A DNA stretch of 64,000 nucleotides from Amycolatopsis lexingtonensis (lineage in GTDB: Bacteria > Actinomycetota > Actinomycetes > Mycobacteriales > Pseudonocardiaceae). This document shows positions 1 through 8,452 of this stretch, one piece after another. Position 1 is the first letter of the stretch. Each line of letters opens with the position of its first letter. The notes under the pieces are model-generated. The model was not told where the DNA came from. It was given only the letters and a program-made list of their open reading frames with translations, and made no database searches. The translations under genes were made by a program, and so were the position numbers. Where the stretch lies: positions 5,563,501 through 5,627,500 of the forward strand of contig NZ_JADBEG010000001.1 in assembly GCF_014873755.1 (NCBI RefSeq), read 5' to 3'.

Positions 1-1400
1 ACGCCGAACTGCGCGCCCATCGCGGCGGGCACCGCGTACCCCATGGTGCCGAGGCCGCCGGAGTTGATCCAGGTGCGCGGGTTCTCGTACTTGACGAACT
101 GCGCGGCCCACATCTGGTGCTGGCCGACGCCGGCGGCGTACACCGCGTCCGGCCCGACGATCTGGCCGATCCGCTCGATGACGTACTGCGGCGACAGCGA
201 ACCGTCGTCGGGCCACTCGTAGCCGGCCGGGTACCCCTTGCGCCAGTCGTCGGCCTGGGTCCACCAGTCGGTGAGGTCCGGCTTGCCGCCGTGCTCGAAC
301 TCCGTGGTGACGGCGGTGATCAGCTCGCCGATGATCTCCTTGCAGTCCCCCACGATCGGCACGTCGGCCTTGCGGTTCTTGGAGATCTCGGCCGGGTCGA
401 TGTCGGCGTGCACGACCGCGGCGTCCGGCGCGAACGACGACAGCTGGCCGGTGACCCGGTCGTCGAAGCGGGCGCCGAGCGCGATGAGCAGGTCGGCCCG
501 CTGCATCGCGGCGACCGCGGCGACCGAGCCGTGCATGCCCGGCATGCCGAGGTGCTGCGGGTGCGAGTCGGGGAACGCCCCGCGCGCCATCAGCGTGGTG
601 ACGACCGGGATGTTCGTCAGCTCGGCGAGCTGCTTCAGCTGCTCGTGCGCCTCGGCCTTGATCACGCCGCCGCCGACGTAGAGCACCGGGCGGCGCGACT
701 TCGCGATCAGCTTCGCGGCTTCGCGGACCTGCTTGCCGTGCGGGCGCAGCGTCGGGCGGTAACCCGGGAGGCGCAGCTCGGTCGGCCAGGAGAACGAGGT
801 CATCTCCTGCAGCACGTCCTTGGGGATGTCCACCAGGACGGGGCCGGGTCGGCCGGTCGCGGCCAGGTGGAACGCCTCGGCGATGGTCCGCGGGATCTCC
901 GCGGGGTCCGTGACGAGGAAGTTGTGCTTGGTGATCGGCATGGTGATGCCGCAGATGTCGGCTTCCTGGAACGCGTCCGTGCCGATCAGCGCCCGGGTCT
1001 GCTGGCCGGTGATGGCCACCACCGGGACGGAGTCCATGTTGGCGTCCGCGAGCGGCGTGACCAGGTTGGTCGCGCCGGGGCCGGACGTGGCCATGCACAC
1101 CCCGACCTTGCCGGTGGCCTGCGCGTAGCCGGTCGCCGCGTGCCCGGCGCCCTGTTCGTGGCGCACCAGGACGTGGCGGACCTTCGTCGAGTCGAGCAGC
1201 GGGTCGTAGGCGGGCAGGATGGTGCCGCCCGGGATGCCGAAGACCACCTCGGCGCCGACGGCCTCGAGCGAGCGCACGAGCGACTGGGCGCCGGTGACGC
1301 GCACCGGCGTTCCCGCCGGGGGCGCCGGCTTCGGACGAGCTCCGGACGTACCGGGCGTCGGCCCGGGTTTCGCGTCGCTGCGCGACGTGGCACTGGTCAT
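1..1400 (-). CDS. ilvB: Acetolactate synthase large subunit (partial, 3' end off window)
   Basis: ThDP- and FAD-dependent enzyme that condenses two pyruvates, or pyruvate and 2-oxobutyrate, in the first common step of valine, leucine and isoleucine synthesis. About 466 codons are visible on the minus strand from ATG at 1400-1398. A Pro/Ala-rich N-terminal tail of roughly 30 residues precedes the ThDP-binding PYR domain, which shows FGIPGG and the catalytic Glu in HEQGAGHAA. The central FAD domain follows ([20 protein letters not shown]), then the start of the C-terminal PP domain ([22 protein letters not shown]). The stop codon lies beyond the left edge, where ilvN and ilvC would be expected from gene order in related bacteria. 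Expression is probably controlled by the leader peptide and terminator upstream. Identity is secure; total length is unknown. Confidence 0.97.
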   Translation of the reverse strand, partial: MTSATSRSDAKPGPTPGTSGARPKPAPPAGTPVRVTGAQSLVRSLEAVGAEVVFGIPGGTILPAYDPLLDSTKVRHVLVRHEQGAGHAATGYAQATGKVGVCMATSGPGATNLVTPLADANMDSVPVVAITGQQTRALIGTDAFQEADICGITMPITKHNFLVTDPAEIPRTIAEAFHLAATGRPGPVLVDIPKDVLQEMTSFSWPTELRLPGYRPTLRPHGKQVREAAKLIAKSRRPVLYVGGGVIKAEAHEQLKQLAELTNIPVVTTLMARGAFPDSHPQHLGMPGMHGSVAAVAAMQRADLLIALGARFDDRVTGQLSSFAPDAAVVHADIDPAEISKNRKADVPIVGDCKEIIGELITAVTTEFEHGGKPDLTDWWTQADDWRKGYPAGYEWPDDGSLSPQYVIERIGQIVGPDAVYAAGVGQHQMWAAQFVKYENPRTWINSGGLGTMGYAVPAAMGAQFG

Positions 1401-1482
1401 CGGTTCTGCCTCGTGGGTCTCGGTGTCACTCGTTCGGGTCAGTTTGATGCGGTACGGCGAAGAAGCTCTTCTCCTCGGGCAA

Positions 1483-1519
1483 CAAAAAACCCTCGCCGAC
1501 CGTAAGGTCGCACGAGGGT
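1483..1519 (-). terminator. Attenuator terminator in the ilvB leader
   Basis: Read on the minus strand, ACCCTCG pairs with CGAGGGT and an inner CGACC pairs with GGTCG around a TTAC loop, followed at once by a run of T. This is a rho-independent terminator placed inside the 5' leader of ilvB, about 80 nt before its ATG. Its position between a leader peptide and the structural gene fits amino-acid attenuation. Confidence 0.88.
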
Positions 1520-1520
1520 C

Positions 1521-1563
1521 GCGCGTCGACGCAGCGGAAGGACTTCCCTAAGCGTCGACGCGC
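1521..1563 (-). promoter_or_regulatory. Alternative leader hairpins of the ilvB attenuator
   Basis: The 12-mer GCGCGTCGACGC at the end of the leader peptide gene (1552-1563) is perfectly complementary to 1521-1532. It can also fold locally, with CTTCCCAAGCG (1560-1570) pairing with CGCTTAGGGAAG around the stop codon. The two pairings use the same bases, so they exclude each other. Which one acts as antiterminator cannot be decided by eye. Confidence 0.6.
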
Positions 1564-1595
1564 TTGGGAAGTACGAGGCCGGTCAGCGGTGTCAC
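1548..1595 (-). CDS. ilvB leader peptide (15 aa)
   Basis: A 15-codon reading frame, GTG to TAG, encodes MTPLTGLVLPKRVDA. Three Leu and two internal Val codons (plus the GTG start) fall within 15 codons, as expected for a leader that senses branched-chain aminoacyl-tRNA. No Shine-Dalgarno is visible. The predicted transcription start from the TTGACA/TAGCGT promoter falls on or next to the GTG, so translation is probably leaderless. Attenuation of ilvB by short leader peptides is established in other actinobacteria such as Corynebacterium. The exact peptide is read from this sequence. Confidence 0.75.
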   Translation of the reverse strand: MTPLTGLVLPKRVDA

Positions 1596-1602
1596 GGCGA
1601 TG

Positions 1603-1632
1603 ACGCTAGCCGCAACGCCGCGCGGGTGTCAA
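1603..1632 (-). promoter_or_regulatory. ilvB promoter
   Basis: On the minus strand a perfect -35 TTGACA (1627-1632) is followed after 18 nt by TAGCGT (1603-1608), which fits TANNNT. Transcription should begin about 7 nt downstream, at the leader peptide GTG. Confidence 0.8.
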
Positions 1633-1735
1633 CTCTGCGGGATGGTGTGTCCGGATGCTGGACACCGGGGCGACGCGTGTCACGCCCCGCCGACCCGGGT
1701 TCGGGCCGGTCGGGGCGGCGGTGCACCATTTCGGG

Positions 1736-2167
1736 GTGGCCGAAAAAGCTCAGCAGGACGAGGGCCGGAAAGCCGTCTTCCGCGTCCCCCGCACGTCGTT
1801 CATGGCGATCGCGCTCCTGACCGTATGCGTGACGCCGATCGCGCTCGGGGAAATCCCGTACCTGCAGTGGCTCTACATCTTCCCGATCGCGCTCGCGGTC
1901 TTCGTGGTCCGCCACCGCACCATCGCCACGCGCGAAGGGCTCGCGATCCGGACGATGTTCGGCAAGCGCGACGTGCCGTGGTCGGCGCTGAAAGGCCTCG
2001 CGATCACCAAGAAGTCCCGCGTCCAGGCGGTGCTGAAGGACGACACGAAGGTTCCCCTGCCGACGGTCCGGACCCGGCACCTGCCGGTGCTGTCGCTGGT
2101 GAGCGAAGGCCTCGTCGCCGATCCGAGCGGCCTGCTCGAAGAGGAAGACCTCAAGCCCGGCTCGTAG
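1736..2167 (+). CDS. PH-domain membrane protein, CFP-6 type
   Basis: About 143 residues from GTG 1736 (in-frame alternatives at 1721 and 1655). Two hydrophobic segments lie in the first half, FMAIALLTVCVTPIAL and LQWLYIFPIALAVFVV. They are followed by a short bacterial PH-like domain (REGLAIRTMFGKRDVPWSAL) and an acidic tail. In M. tuberculosis the gene divergent from ilvB1 is Rv3004, the CFP-6 antigen, a small protein of the same architecture; orthology is inferred from position and domain order. The function of the family is unknown, and membrane association with a cytoplasmic PH domain is likely. The start is uncertain because no clear ribosome site decides between the GTG codons. It does not overlap the ilvB promoter when started at 1721 or 1736. 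Confidence 0.8.
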   Translation: MAEKAQQDEGRKAVFRVPRTSFMAIALLTVCVTPIALGEIPYLQWLYIFPIALAVFVVRHRTIATREGLAIRTMFGKRDVPWSALKGLAITKKSRVQAVLKDDTKVPLPTVRTRHLPVLSLVSEGLVADPSGLLEEEDLKPGS

Positions 2168-2176
2168 CACCCTCGA

Positions 2177-2223
2177 TGGACGGGCTCCGCCCCGCTGGCC
2201 TAAATTGGTAGGACCAGTTTAGG
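2177..2223 (+). promoter_or_regulatory. ilvD promoter with PdhR/FadR-like operator
   Basis: An inverted repeat of 11+3+11 bp with one mismatch lies at 2199-2223 (CCTAAATTGGT-AGG-ACCAGTTTAGG). It contains the -10 candidate TAAATT (2201-2206), with a weak -35 TGGACG 18 nt upstream. The core TGGT-N3-ACCA is the operator form of FadR/PdhR-type GntR repressors. Binding here would block the promoter. The cognate regulator is not next to it. Confidence 0.65.
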
Positions 2224-2262
2224 CGGAGTGTTCCCGCCGACCATCCGACCTGGGAGTTCGCC

Positions 2263-4107
2263 GTGCCGCCTCTCCGTTCCCGGACCACCACCCACGGCCG
2301 CAACGCGGCGGGCGCGCGCTCGCTCTGGCGCGCCACCGGCATGACCGACAGCGACTTCGGCAAGCCGATCGTGGCGATCGCCAACTCCTACACGCAGTTC
2401 GTGCCCGGCCACGTGCACCTCAAGGACCTCGGCGAGATCGTCGCCGGCGCGGTCAAGGAAGCCGGCGGCGTCGCGCGCGAGTTCCACACCATCGCCGTCG
2501 ACGACGGCATCGCCATGGGCCACTCCGGCATGCTCTACTCGCTGCCCTCGCGCGAGATCATCGCCGACTCGGTGGAGTACATGGTCAACGCGCACCAGGC
2601 CGACGCGCTGGTGTGCATCTCCAACTGCGACAAGATCACGCCGGGCATGCTCAACGCGGCGATGCGCCTCAACATCCCGGTGGTGTTCGTCTCCGGCGGG
2701 CCGATGGAGGCGGGCAAGGCGGTCGTCGTCGGCGGCGTCGCCCAGGCCCCGACCGACCTGATCACCGCGATCGCCGCGTCGGCCAGCCCCGACGTCGACG
2801 AGGACGGCCTCTCGATCGTCGAGCGCTCGGCGTGCCCGACCTGCGGTTCGTGCTCGGGCATGTTCACCGCGAACTCCATGAACTGCCTCACCGAGGCGCT
2901 GGGGCTTTCCCTGCCGGGCAACGGCTCGACGCTGGCGACGCACGCCGCGCGCCGCGCGCTGTTCGAGGAGGCCGGCCGCACGGTCGTCGAGCTGTGCAAG
3001 CGCTGGTACGAAAACGACGACGACTCGGTGCTGCCGCGCTCGATCGCGTCGAAGGCGGCGTTCGAGAACGCGATGGCCCTCGACATGGCGATGGGCGGCT
3101 CGACGAACACGGTGCTGCACATCCTCGCCGCCGCGCAGGAGGGCGAGGTCGACTTCACGATCGCCGACATCGACGCGATCGGCCGCCGCGTGCCGTGCCT
3201 GTCGAAGGTGGCGCCGAACTCGGACTACCACATGGAAGACGTCCACCGCGCCGGCGGCATCCCGGCGATCCTCGGCGAGCTGTACCGCGGCGGCCTGCTG
3301 AACACCGACGTGTGGTCGGTGCACTCCAAGGACCTGGAATCCTGGCTCGCCACCTGGGACATCCGCGCGTCTTCGCCGTCTCCGGTCGCGCTCGAACTGT
3401 TCCACGCGGCCCCGGGCGGCGTCCGCACGACCGAGGCGTTCTCGACGTCGAACCGCTGGTCGTCGCTGGACACGGACGCGGCCGGCGGCTGCATCCGCGA
3501 CGTCGAGCACGCGTACACGAAGGACGGCGGCCTGGCCATCCTGCGCGGCAACCTGGCGGAGAACGGCGCGGTCATCAAGGCGGCGGGCATCGACGAGGAC
3601 CTGTGGCACTTCGAAGGCCCGGCGCGGGTCCTGGAGAGCCAGGAGGAAGCGGTCTCGGCGATCCTCAAGAAGGAGATCCAGCCGGGCGAAGTCCTGGTGA
3701 TCCGCTACGAGGGCCCGGCGGGCGGCCCGGGCATGCAGGAGATGCTGCACCCGACGGCCTTCCTCAAGGGTTCGGGCCTCGGCAAGAAGTGCGCCCTGAT
3801 CACGGACGGCCGCTTTTCCGGCGGCTCCTCGGGCATCTCGGTCGGCCACATCTCCCCGGAGGCAGCGGCCGGCGGCCTGATCGGCCTGGTGGAGAACGGC
3901 GACCGCATCCTCCTGGACATCCACGAGCGCCGGCTGGAGCTGCTGGTGGACGCGGAAATCCTGGCGGAGCGCCGCGCGAAGATGGAGGCGTCCGAGCGCC
4001 CCTGGCAGCCGAAGGACCGCCAGCGCCCGGTGACGGCGGCGTTGCGCGCGTACGCCCGGATGGCGACGTCGGCGGACACCGGCGCGGTCCGCGACGTGAA
4101 CAAGTAG
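2263..4107 (+). CDS. ilvD: Dihydroxy-acid dehydratase
   Basis: Dehydrates 2,3-dihydroxy-isovalerate and its isoleucine homologue to the 2-oxo acids, the fourth shared step of branched-chain amino acid synthesis. It has 614 residues, matching the roughly 616-residue E. coli enzyme. GTG 2263 follows GGGAG by 6 nt. Fe-S cysteines lie in [13 protein letters not shown] (C118/C122) and [19 protein letters not shown]. Instead of a cysteine in the first Fe-S loop, as in [2Fe-2S] homologues, the sequence reads [10 protein letters not shown], as in the oxygen-labile [4Fe-4S] E. coli class. The catalytic region [10 protein letters not shown] is intact. The gene is monocistronic, with its own operator-bearing promoter and a strong terminator. 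Confidence 0.97.
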   Translation: MPPLRSRTTTHGRNAAGARSLWRATGMTDSDFGKPIVAIANSYTQFVPGHVHLKDLGEIVAGAVKEAGGVAREFHTIAVDDGIAMGHSGMLYSLPSREIIADSVEYMVNAHQADALVCISNCDKITPGMLNAAMRLNIPVVFVSGGPMEAGKAVVVGGVAQAPTDLITAIAASASPDVDEDGLSIVERSACPTCGSCSGMFTANSMNCLTEALGLSLPGNGSTLATHAARRALFEEAGRTVVELCKRWYENDDDSVLPRSIASKAAFENAMALDMAMGGSTNTVLHILAAAQEGEVDFTIADIDAIGRRVPCLSKVAPNSDYHMEDVHRAGGIPAILGELYRGGLLNTDVWSVHSKDLESWLATWDIRASSPSPVALELFHAAPGGVRTTEAFSTSNRWSSLDTDAAGGCIRDVEHAYTKDGGLAILRGNLAENGAVIKAAGIDEDLWHFEGPARVLESQEEAVSAILKKEIQPGEVLVIRYEGPAGGPGMQEMLHPTAFLKGSGLGKKCALITDGRFSGGSSGISVGHISPEAAAGGLIGLVENGDRILLDIHERRLELLVDAEILAERRAKMEASERPWQPKDRQRPVTAALRAYARMATSADTGAVRDVNK

Positions 4108-4116
4108 CCCGCTCGA

Positions 4117-4160
4117 CGCGAAAAGGGCCGCCCCGGTCAGCCGGGGCGGCCCTTTTCGCG
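4117..4160. terminator. Terminator after ilvD
   Basis: A perfect 20-bp stem (4117-4136 with 4141-4160) closes on a TCAG loop. The flanks are AAAA on one side and TTTT on the other, within the stem, so it can act in both directions. Confidence 0.9.
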
Positions 4161-4482
4161 TTGTCGACCCCTGGCCCGTGAGGGGGACCCCCGGTTTCAA
4201 CGTTACCGGCGAGCACCGACAATTCCGGGCCCGGTGGTTGCCGCGGCCCCGAGTTGTCCCCAGCCCGGCCGGCACGACCGAGTTGTCCCCAAGGGCCCCG
4301 CGCGCCCGCCGAGCCGATCTCAGGCCCGTCTCTCGCTGCCCGAGCCGCCGCCGAGTCTCCCCAGCTGCCCGCCCCGCCGAGTCCCAAGCCCACGGCCGAG
4401 TCACACCTGCACGCCCCGCGGCGCCCCGTCGCAGCCCGTCGAGTCGCCGCGTCGCAGACCAGCCCGACGCGCCCCAGCCGCC
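4161..4482. other. Gene-free GC-rich spacer
   Basis: No plausible coding frame or RNA was found. Two copies of the 14-mer CCGAGTTGTCCCCA start 29 bp apart at 4249 and 4278, and shorter CCGAG/GCCGAGTC echoes follow up to about 4440. No promoter for either neighbour is needed here because the flanking genes converge. Confidence 0.55.
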
Positions 4483-5058
4483 TCAGCGCGTCAGGACGAT
4501 GACCACCACGGCCGCCGCCGCGGCCAGCAGCAGCGACACCAGCCCCAGCGGCAGCGGCCGCTTCCGCCACGGCGTGTTCCGCTCCAGCGAAATCGGCCCG
4601 GCCCCGGTGAACAGCAGACTCAGCGCGGAAGCCCCCAGCAGCAGCTCGAACTCGAACCCCTGCCCCTGCTGCTCGAAGAACCCGCCGTGGAACTTCGCAT
4701 ACACGGCGTTCGCCGCCACCCCGAGCAGCGCGGCCGCCGCGAGCGGCGTGAACAGCCCGACGACCACCAGCACCCCGCCGCCGAGCTCGGCGATCCCCGT
4801 GATCCACGACAGCAGCGTCGTCTGCTTGTGGTAGCCGAACGTCTCCAGCACCCGCGCGAACCCGCCGATGCCCGGCCCGCCGAACAGGCCGAACAGGTGC
4901 TGCAGACCGTGCGCGCCCATGGTCACGCCGAGCGCGAGCCGCAGGATCAGCAGGCCGAACCCGAGGCCGCCCTGGCGCGGGGTGTCGTCACCCCCGTCGT
5001 CCTCGACGCCGGACAGGAGGCTGGTGGGCTGCTGCGAAAAATCGTCTCCACTGCTCAC
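4483..5058 (-). CDS. DoxX-family membrane protein
   Basis: 191 residues from GTG 5058. A polar, acidic N-terminal stretch of about 30 residues is followed by four to five transmembrane helices (LGFGLLILRLALGVTMGAHG, GIAELGGGVLVVVGLF, AAAALLGVAANAVYA, FELLLGASALSLLF, a C-terminal helix). The DoxX signature with the HGLQHLFG loop is clear. In M. tuberculosis the gene at this position, Rv3005c, is the DoxX partner of a membrane oxidoreductase complex with SodA and SseA. Neither partner gene lies in this window, so the same role is only an inference. TACCCT lies 6 nt before the GTG and suggests a leaderless transcript. Confidence 0.88.
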   Translation of the reverse strand: MSSGDDFSQQPTSLLSGVEDDGGDDTPRQGGLGFGLLILRLALGVTMGAHGLQHLFGLFGGPGIGGFARVLETFGYHKQTTLLSWITGIAELGGGVLVVVGLFTPLAAAALLGVAANAVYAKFHGGFFEQQGQGFEFELLLGASALSLLFTGAGPISLERNTPWRKRPLPLGLVSLLLAAAAAVVVIVLTR

Positions 5059-5103
5059 GCGCGAAGGGTAGGGGATCCACCCGGGCCTGGCGAGCCGCCG
5101 CGC

Positions 5104-6012
5104 TCAGTACTCGCCGTGCACGAGGTTGTCCGGCAGCTCGCCGCCGGCGTACCGGGCGATCTCCGCCGCCGCGACGGCGTACGACCGGCCCCGCACCCCG
5201 CGCACGGCCCCGCCGATGTGCGGCGTCAGCAGCAGCCCCGGCACCGTCCACAGCGGGTGCCCGGACGGCGGCGGCTCGGGATCGGTAACGTCGAGCGCGG
5301 CGCGCAGCCGTCCCGCGGTCAGTTCGGCGACCAGGGCGCCGGTGTCCACGACCGGGCCGCGCGAGACGTTGACCAGCACGGCGCCGTCGCGCATCTCGGC
5401 CAGGAACTCCGCGTCGACCATCCCGCGGGTGCGCGAGGTCAGCGGCACCATCAGCACCACGACGTCGTGCAGCCCGAGCAGCGACGGCAGCTCGCGCACG
5501 CCGTGCACGCCCTCCCGCGCGGTCATCCCGACCATGGTGCACCGCGCGTCGAACGGCTCGAGCCGGCGCCGCAGGTGCTGCCCCAGGTCACCGGCGCCGA
5601 TGACGAGCACGCGCTTGCCCTGCAGCGTGTCGGCCGTCTGCCGCTCCCACCGGCCTTCGCGCTGCCCCGCCGCGAAGACGTCCAGCCCCCGGTACATCGA
5701 CAGCAGCACCGCGACGACCCACTCGGCGGTGCTCCCGCCGTGCGCGCCGCGGCAGGTGGAGAGCAGGACGCCGTCGGGCACCTTGCCCACCCAGTCCTCG
5801 GCGCCGGCGGACAGCAGCTGGATCAGCTTGAGGTTCGGCAGCGTGCGCCAGAGCTCTTCGCCGGGCGGGTGCTTGCCGGGGATGAGGACCTCGGCCTTCG
5901 CGGCCTCCGGGGGCACGGGCTCGCCCCACTGGTAGCGCACGGGCAGGACCCGCGGGACCTCGGCGAGCACGGACATGCCCTCGTCGTCGGGAACCAGCAC
6001 GGTCAGTGTCAT
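5104..6012 (-). CDS. D-2-hydroxyacid dehydrogenase, NAD-binding
   Basis: Oxidoreductase of the 2-hydroxyacid dehydrogenase family, 302 residues. ATG 6012 follows TTGGAG with good spacing, so I prefer it to the in-frame ATG at 6045. The substrate domain comes first. The Rossmann segment (GKRVLVIGAGDLGQHL) follows, then the catalytic Arg (NVSRGPVVDTGAL), Glu (VTDPEPPPSGHPLW) and His (LLTPHIGG). All three catalytic residues are present. The substrate cannot be told from sequence. It is divergent from the LppZ-like gene with a 65-bp shared spacer. Confidence 0.9.
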   Translation of the reverse strand: MTLTVLVPDDEGMSVLAEVPRVLPVRYQWGEPVPPEAAKAEVLIPGKHPPGEELWRTLPNLKLIQLLSAGAEDWVGKVPDGVLLSTCRGAHGGSTAEWVVAVLLSMYRGLDVFAAGQREGRWERQTADTLQGKRVLVIGAGDLGQHLRRRLEPFDARCTMVGMTAREGVHGVRELPSLLGLHDVVVLMVPLTSRTRGMVDAEFLAEMRDGAVLVNVSRGPVVDTGALVAELTAGRLRAALDVTDPEPPPSGHPLWTVPGLLLTPHIGGAVRGVRGRSYAVAAAEIARYAGGELPDNLVHGEY

Positions 6013-6077
6013 GATCTCCAACGTAATCCAGAAGGTCTCACCCATGGTTCACGCGGCGGCCCCTAGGCTGGGGGATC

Positions 6078-7286
6078 ATGCGCACTCGGTACCGGTCGGC
6101 CCTGCTGGCGATCCTGGCCTGCGGTGTCCTGCTGCCCGCCGGCTGCGCGCGGTTCGACGACACCGCGGCCGGTCAGTCGTTCAGCCCCGCCCCCGTCCCG
6201 AGCCCCGAATCGCCGCCCCAGGTCCAGGGCCCCGGCGCGGATTCGGGCGATGGCGGCAAGCAGGCGCGTCCCGGCCAGTCGGCCACGCCGGTGCCGCCGC
6301 CCCAGGGCTGCAAGGACTTCGACCCGTCGGTGATCTCGACCTGCCTGGACACCGTCGCCGCGGTGGCCGGCCTGCCGGGCGACGGGTCGGCGCCGAGCGC
6401 GCTCGCGGGCGAGCGCAAGAGCGGCCGCGTGCTGCTGGCGACGGCGGGCAAGGACGCGGCGGACTTCGCGAAGCTAGACGTCCAAGCGGCCGGGGACGGC
6501 GGCCTGACCGGGCTCGCGCTCTCGCCGTCGTACGTCGAAGACCAGCTGGTGTTCGCTTATGTGACAACGGCGACGGACAACCGCGTGGTGCGCTTCGCGA
6601 AGGGCCAGGCCGCGAAGCCGGTGCTCACCGGCATCCCGAAGGGCGCGTCCGGCAACCGCGGCACGATCGCGACCGACAACCGCGGCGCGCTGCTGGTCGC
6701 GACGGGTGACGCGGGCAGCCCGAACGCCGCCGCCGACCCGAACTCGCTGGCCGGCAAGGTGCTGCGCATCGACACGTCCGGCAAGGCCGCGGCGGGCAAC
6801 CCGAACGGTTCCCTGACCGTGGCCGCCGGCCTCCACGCCCCCGGCGGCCTGTGCGCTTCGGCCGACGGCAGCCGCGTCTGGGTCACCGACCGGCTCGCCG
6901 ACAAGGACGCCCTCTACCGCCTGCAGGCCGGCCAGCCGCTGACGACGCCGGCGTGGACGTGGCCGGACAAGCCGGGCGTCGCGGGCTGCGCCGACTTCGT
7001 CGACGCCAACGGCTCGGTCTCGGTCGGCACGTCGCTGGCCGGGAACCTGCAGAACCTGCCGGTCACCCCGGAGGGCGCGGTCAGTGGCAAGCCGACGGTC
7101 AGCCTCGACGGCAAGACGGGCAAGCCGCCGGTGACGTACGGGCGCCTCGCCGGGATGAGCATGATCAACCCGCAGCTCGCGGTGGCCGGCACGGTCAACA
7201 AGGACGGCGGCGCGCCGGTGTCGAGCGACGACCGCGTCGTCCTGATCACCCCGGCGACCTCCGGCGGCGGCAACGGCAAGGACTGA
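6078..7286 (+). CDS. LppZ-like lipoprotein, glucose/sorbosone dehydrogenase-type propeller
   Basis: 402 residues. The N-terminus has Arg residues, a hydrophobic stretch (LLAILACGVLL) and PAGC, so C23 is the likely lipidated residue, although Pro at -3 is unusual. A Pro/Gln-rich linker follows, then a beta-propeller of the soluble glucose dehydrogenase type (LTGLALSPSY, LLVATGDAGSPN, SLAGKVLRIDTSG). The usual SxHNGG motif with its catalytic His reads ASGNRGT here, so redox activity is doubtful. Its place next to DoxX matches lppZ (Rv3006). TAGGCT lies 8 nt before the ATG and GGGG just before it, so either a leaderless start or a weak ribosome site is possible. Confidence 0.85.
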   Translation: MRTRYRSALLAILACGVLLPAGCARFDDTAAGQSFSPAPVPSPESPPQVQGPGADSGDGGKQARPGQSATPVPPPQGCKDFDPSVISTCLDTVAAVAGLPGDGSAPSALAGERKSGRVLLATAGKDAADFAKLDVQAAGDGGLTGLALSPSYVEDQLVFAYVTTATDNRVVRFAKGQAAKPVLTGIPKGASGNRGTIATDNRGALLVATGDAGSPNAAADPNSLAGKVLRIDTSGKAAAGNPNGSLTVAAGLHAPGGLCASADGSRVWVTDRLADKDALYRLQAGQPLTTPAWTWPDKPGVAGCADFVDANGSVSVGTSLAGNLQNLPVTPEGAVSGKPTVSLDGKTGKPPVTYGRLAGMSMINPQLAVAGTVNKDGGAPVSSDDRVVLITPATSGGGNGKD

Positions 7287-7309
7287 CCGGACACCCACCC
7301 GTCGGCGGC

Positions 7310-8452
7310 TCAGCTCAGCGGCTTCAGCTCCACTCGCCGCCCTTCCGCCGACGACGTCAGCCCAGCTTCGGCGAGCTGCAGCCCCCGGGCCGCCGAGAAG
7401 AAGTCGTAGCGGTGTTGCCGCCCGGCGACCACGTCCCGGACGAACTCCTCCCACTGCGCCTTGAAGCCGTTGTCGAACTCGGCGTTGTCCGGCACCTCCT
7501 GCCACAGCTCGCGGAACGGCTCGGTCGCGGGCAGGTCGGGGTTCCACACCGGCTTCGGCGTCGCGGACCGGTGCTGGACCCGGCAGCGCCGCAGCCCGGC
7601 GACGGCGCTGCCCTCGGTGCCGTCGACCTGGAACTCGACGAGCTCGTCGCGGAACACCCGCGTCGACCACGACGAGTTGATCTGCGCGACGACCCCGGAT
7701 TCCAGCTCGAAGATCCCGTACGCGGCGTCGTCGGCCGTAGCCGCATAGGCGTCACCCTGCTCGTCCCACCTGCGCGGAATGTGCGTTGTCGCTTTCGCGG
7801 TCACGGCCTCGACGCGGCCGAAGAGGTTCTCGAGGACGTAGTTCCAGTGGCAGAACATGTCGAGCACGATCCCGCCGCCGTCCTCGGCGCGGTAGTTCCA
7901 GCTCGGGCGCTGCGCCTCCTGCCAGTCGCCCTCGAAGACCCAGTAGCCGAACTCGCCCCGCACCGACAGGACCCGCCCGAAGAACCCGCCGTCGATCAGC
8001 CGGCGCAGCTTCCGCAGCCCGGGCAGGAACAGCTTGTCGTGGACGACGCCGTGGCAGATCCCGGCGTCCCGCGCGAGCCCGGCCAGCTCCAGCGCCGATG
8101 TCAGTTTTTCGGCAAGGGGCTTCTCGGCGTAGACGTGCTTGCCCGCGGCGATGGCCGCCCGCACCGACGGCTCCCGCGCCGACGTCAGCTGCGCGTCGAA
8201 GTAGATGCCGACGTCCCCCAGCGCGGAGTCCGGGTCGGTGGTCCACGCGGTCAGCCCGTGCCGCCCGGCGAGGTCCTTGAGCTTCCCGGCGTTGCGCCCG
8301 GCGAGGATCGGCTCGAGCTGCACGCGGCTGCCGTCCGGCAGGGCCACGCCACCCTGGTCGCGGATCGCCAGTACCGACCGGAGCAGATGCTGCCGGTAGC
8401 CCATCCGGCCGGTGACCCCGTTGAGCAGCACTCCGATACTGGGCTGGTTCAT
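7310..8452 (-). CDS. Gfo/Idh/MocA-family oxidoreductase (operon gene 4)
   Basis: 380 residues from ATG 8452, whose A is the last base of the preceding gene's TGA, so translation is coupled. The N-terminal region is an atypical Rossmann domain (IGVLLNGVTGRMGYRQHLLR), followed by the family signature AEKPLAEKL. The C-terminal beta-sheet domain contains WNYRAEDGGGIVLDMFCHW, with the conserved GG.D..xH-like segment. Such enzymes oxidise or reduce ring hydroxyls of sugars and polyols with NAD(P). Last gene of a four-gene operon with a cupin, a DUF6807 protein and a second Gfo/Idh protein. The substrate is unknown. Confidence 0.9.
   Translation of the reverse strand: MNQPSIGVLLNGVTGRMGYRQHLLRSVLAIRDQGGVALPDGSRVQLEPILAGRNAGKLKDLAGRHGLTAWTTDPDSALGDVGIYFDAQLTSAREPSVRAAIAAGKHVYAEKPLAEKLTSALELAGLARDAGICHGVVHDKLFLPGLRKLRRLIDGGFFGRVLSVRGEFGYWVFEGDWQEAQRPSWNYRAEDGGGIVLDMFCHWNYVLENLFGRVEAVTAKATTHIPRRWDEQGDAYAATADDAAYGIFELESGVVAQINSSWSTRVFRDELVEFQVDGTEGSAVAGLRRCRVQHRSATPKPVWNPDLPATEPFRELWQEVPDNAEFDNGFKAQWEEFVRDVVAGRQHRYDFFSAARGLQLAEAGLTSSAEGRRVELKPLS

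Noticed and set aside
2200..4404. A 734-codon minus-strand frame opposite ilvD
   Set aside because: Arg/Ala-rich composition without domains; it is the mirror of a real gene in GC-rich DNA.
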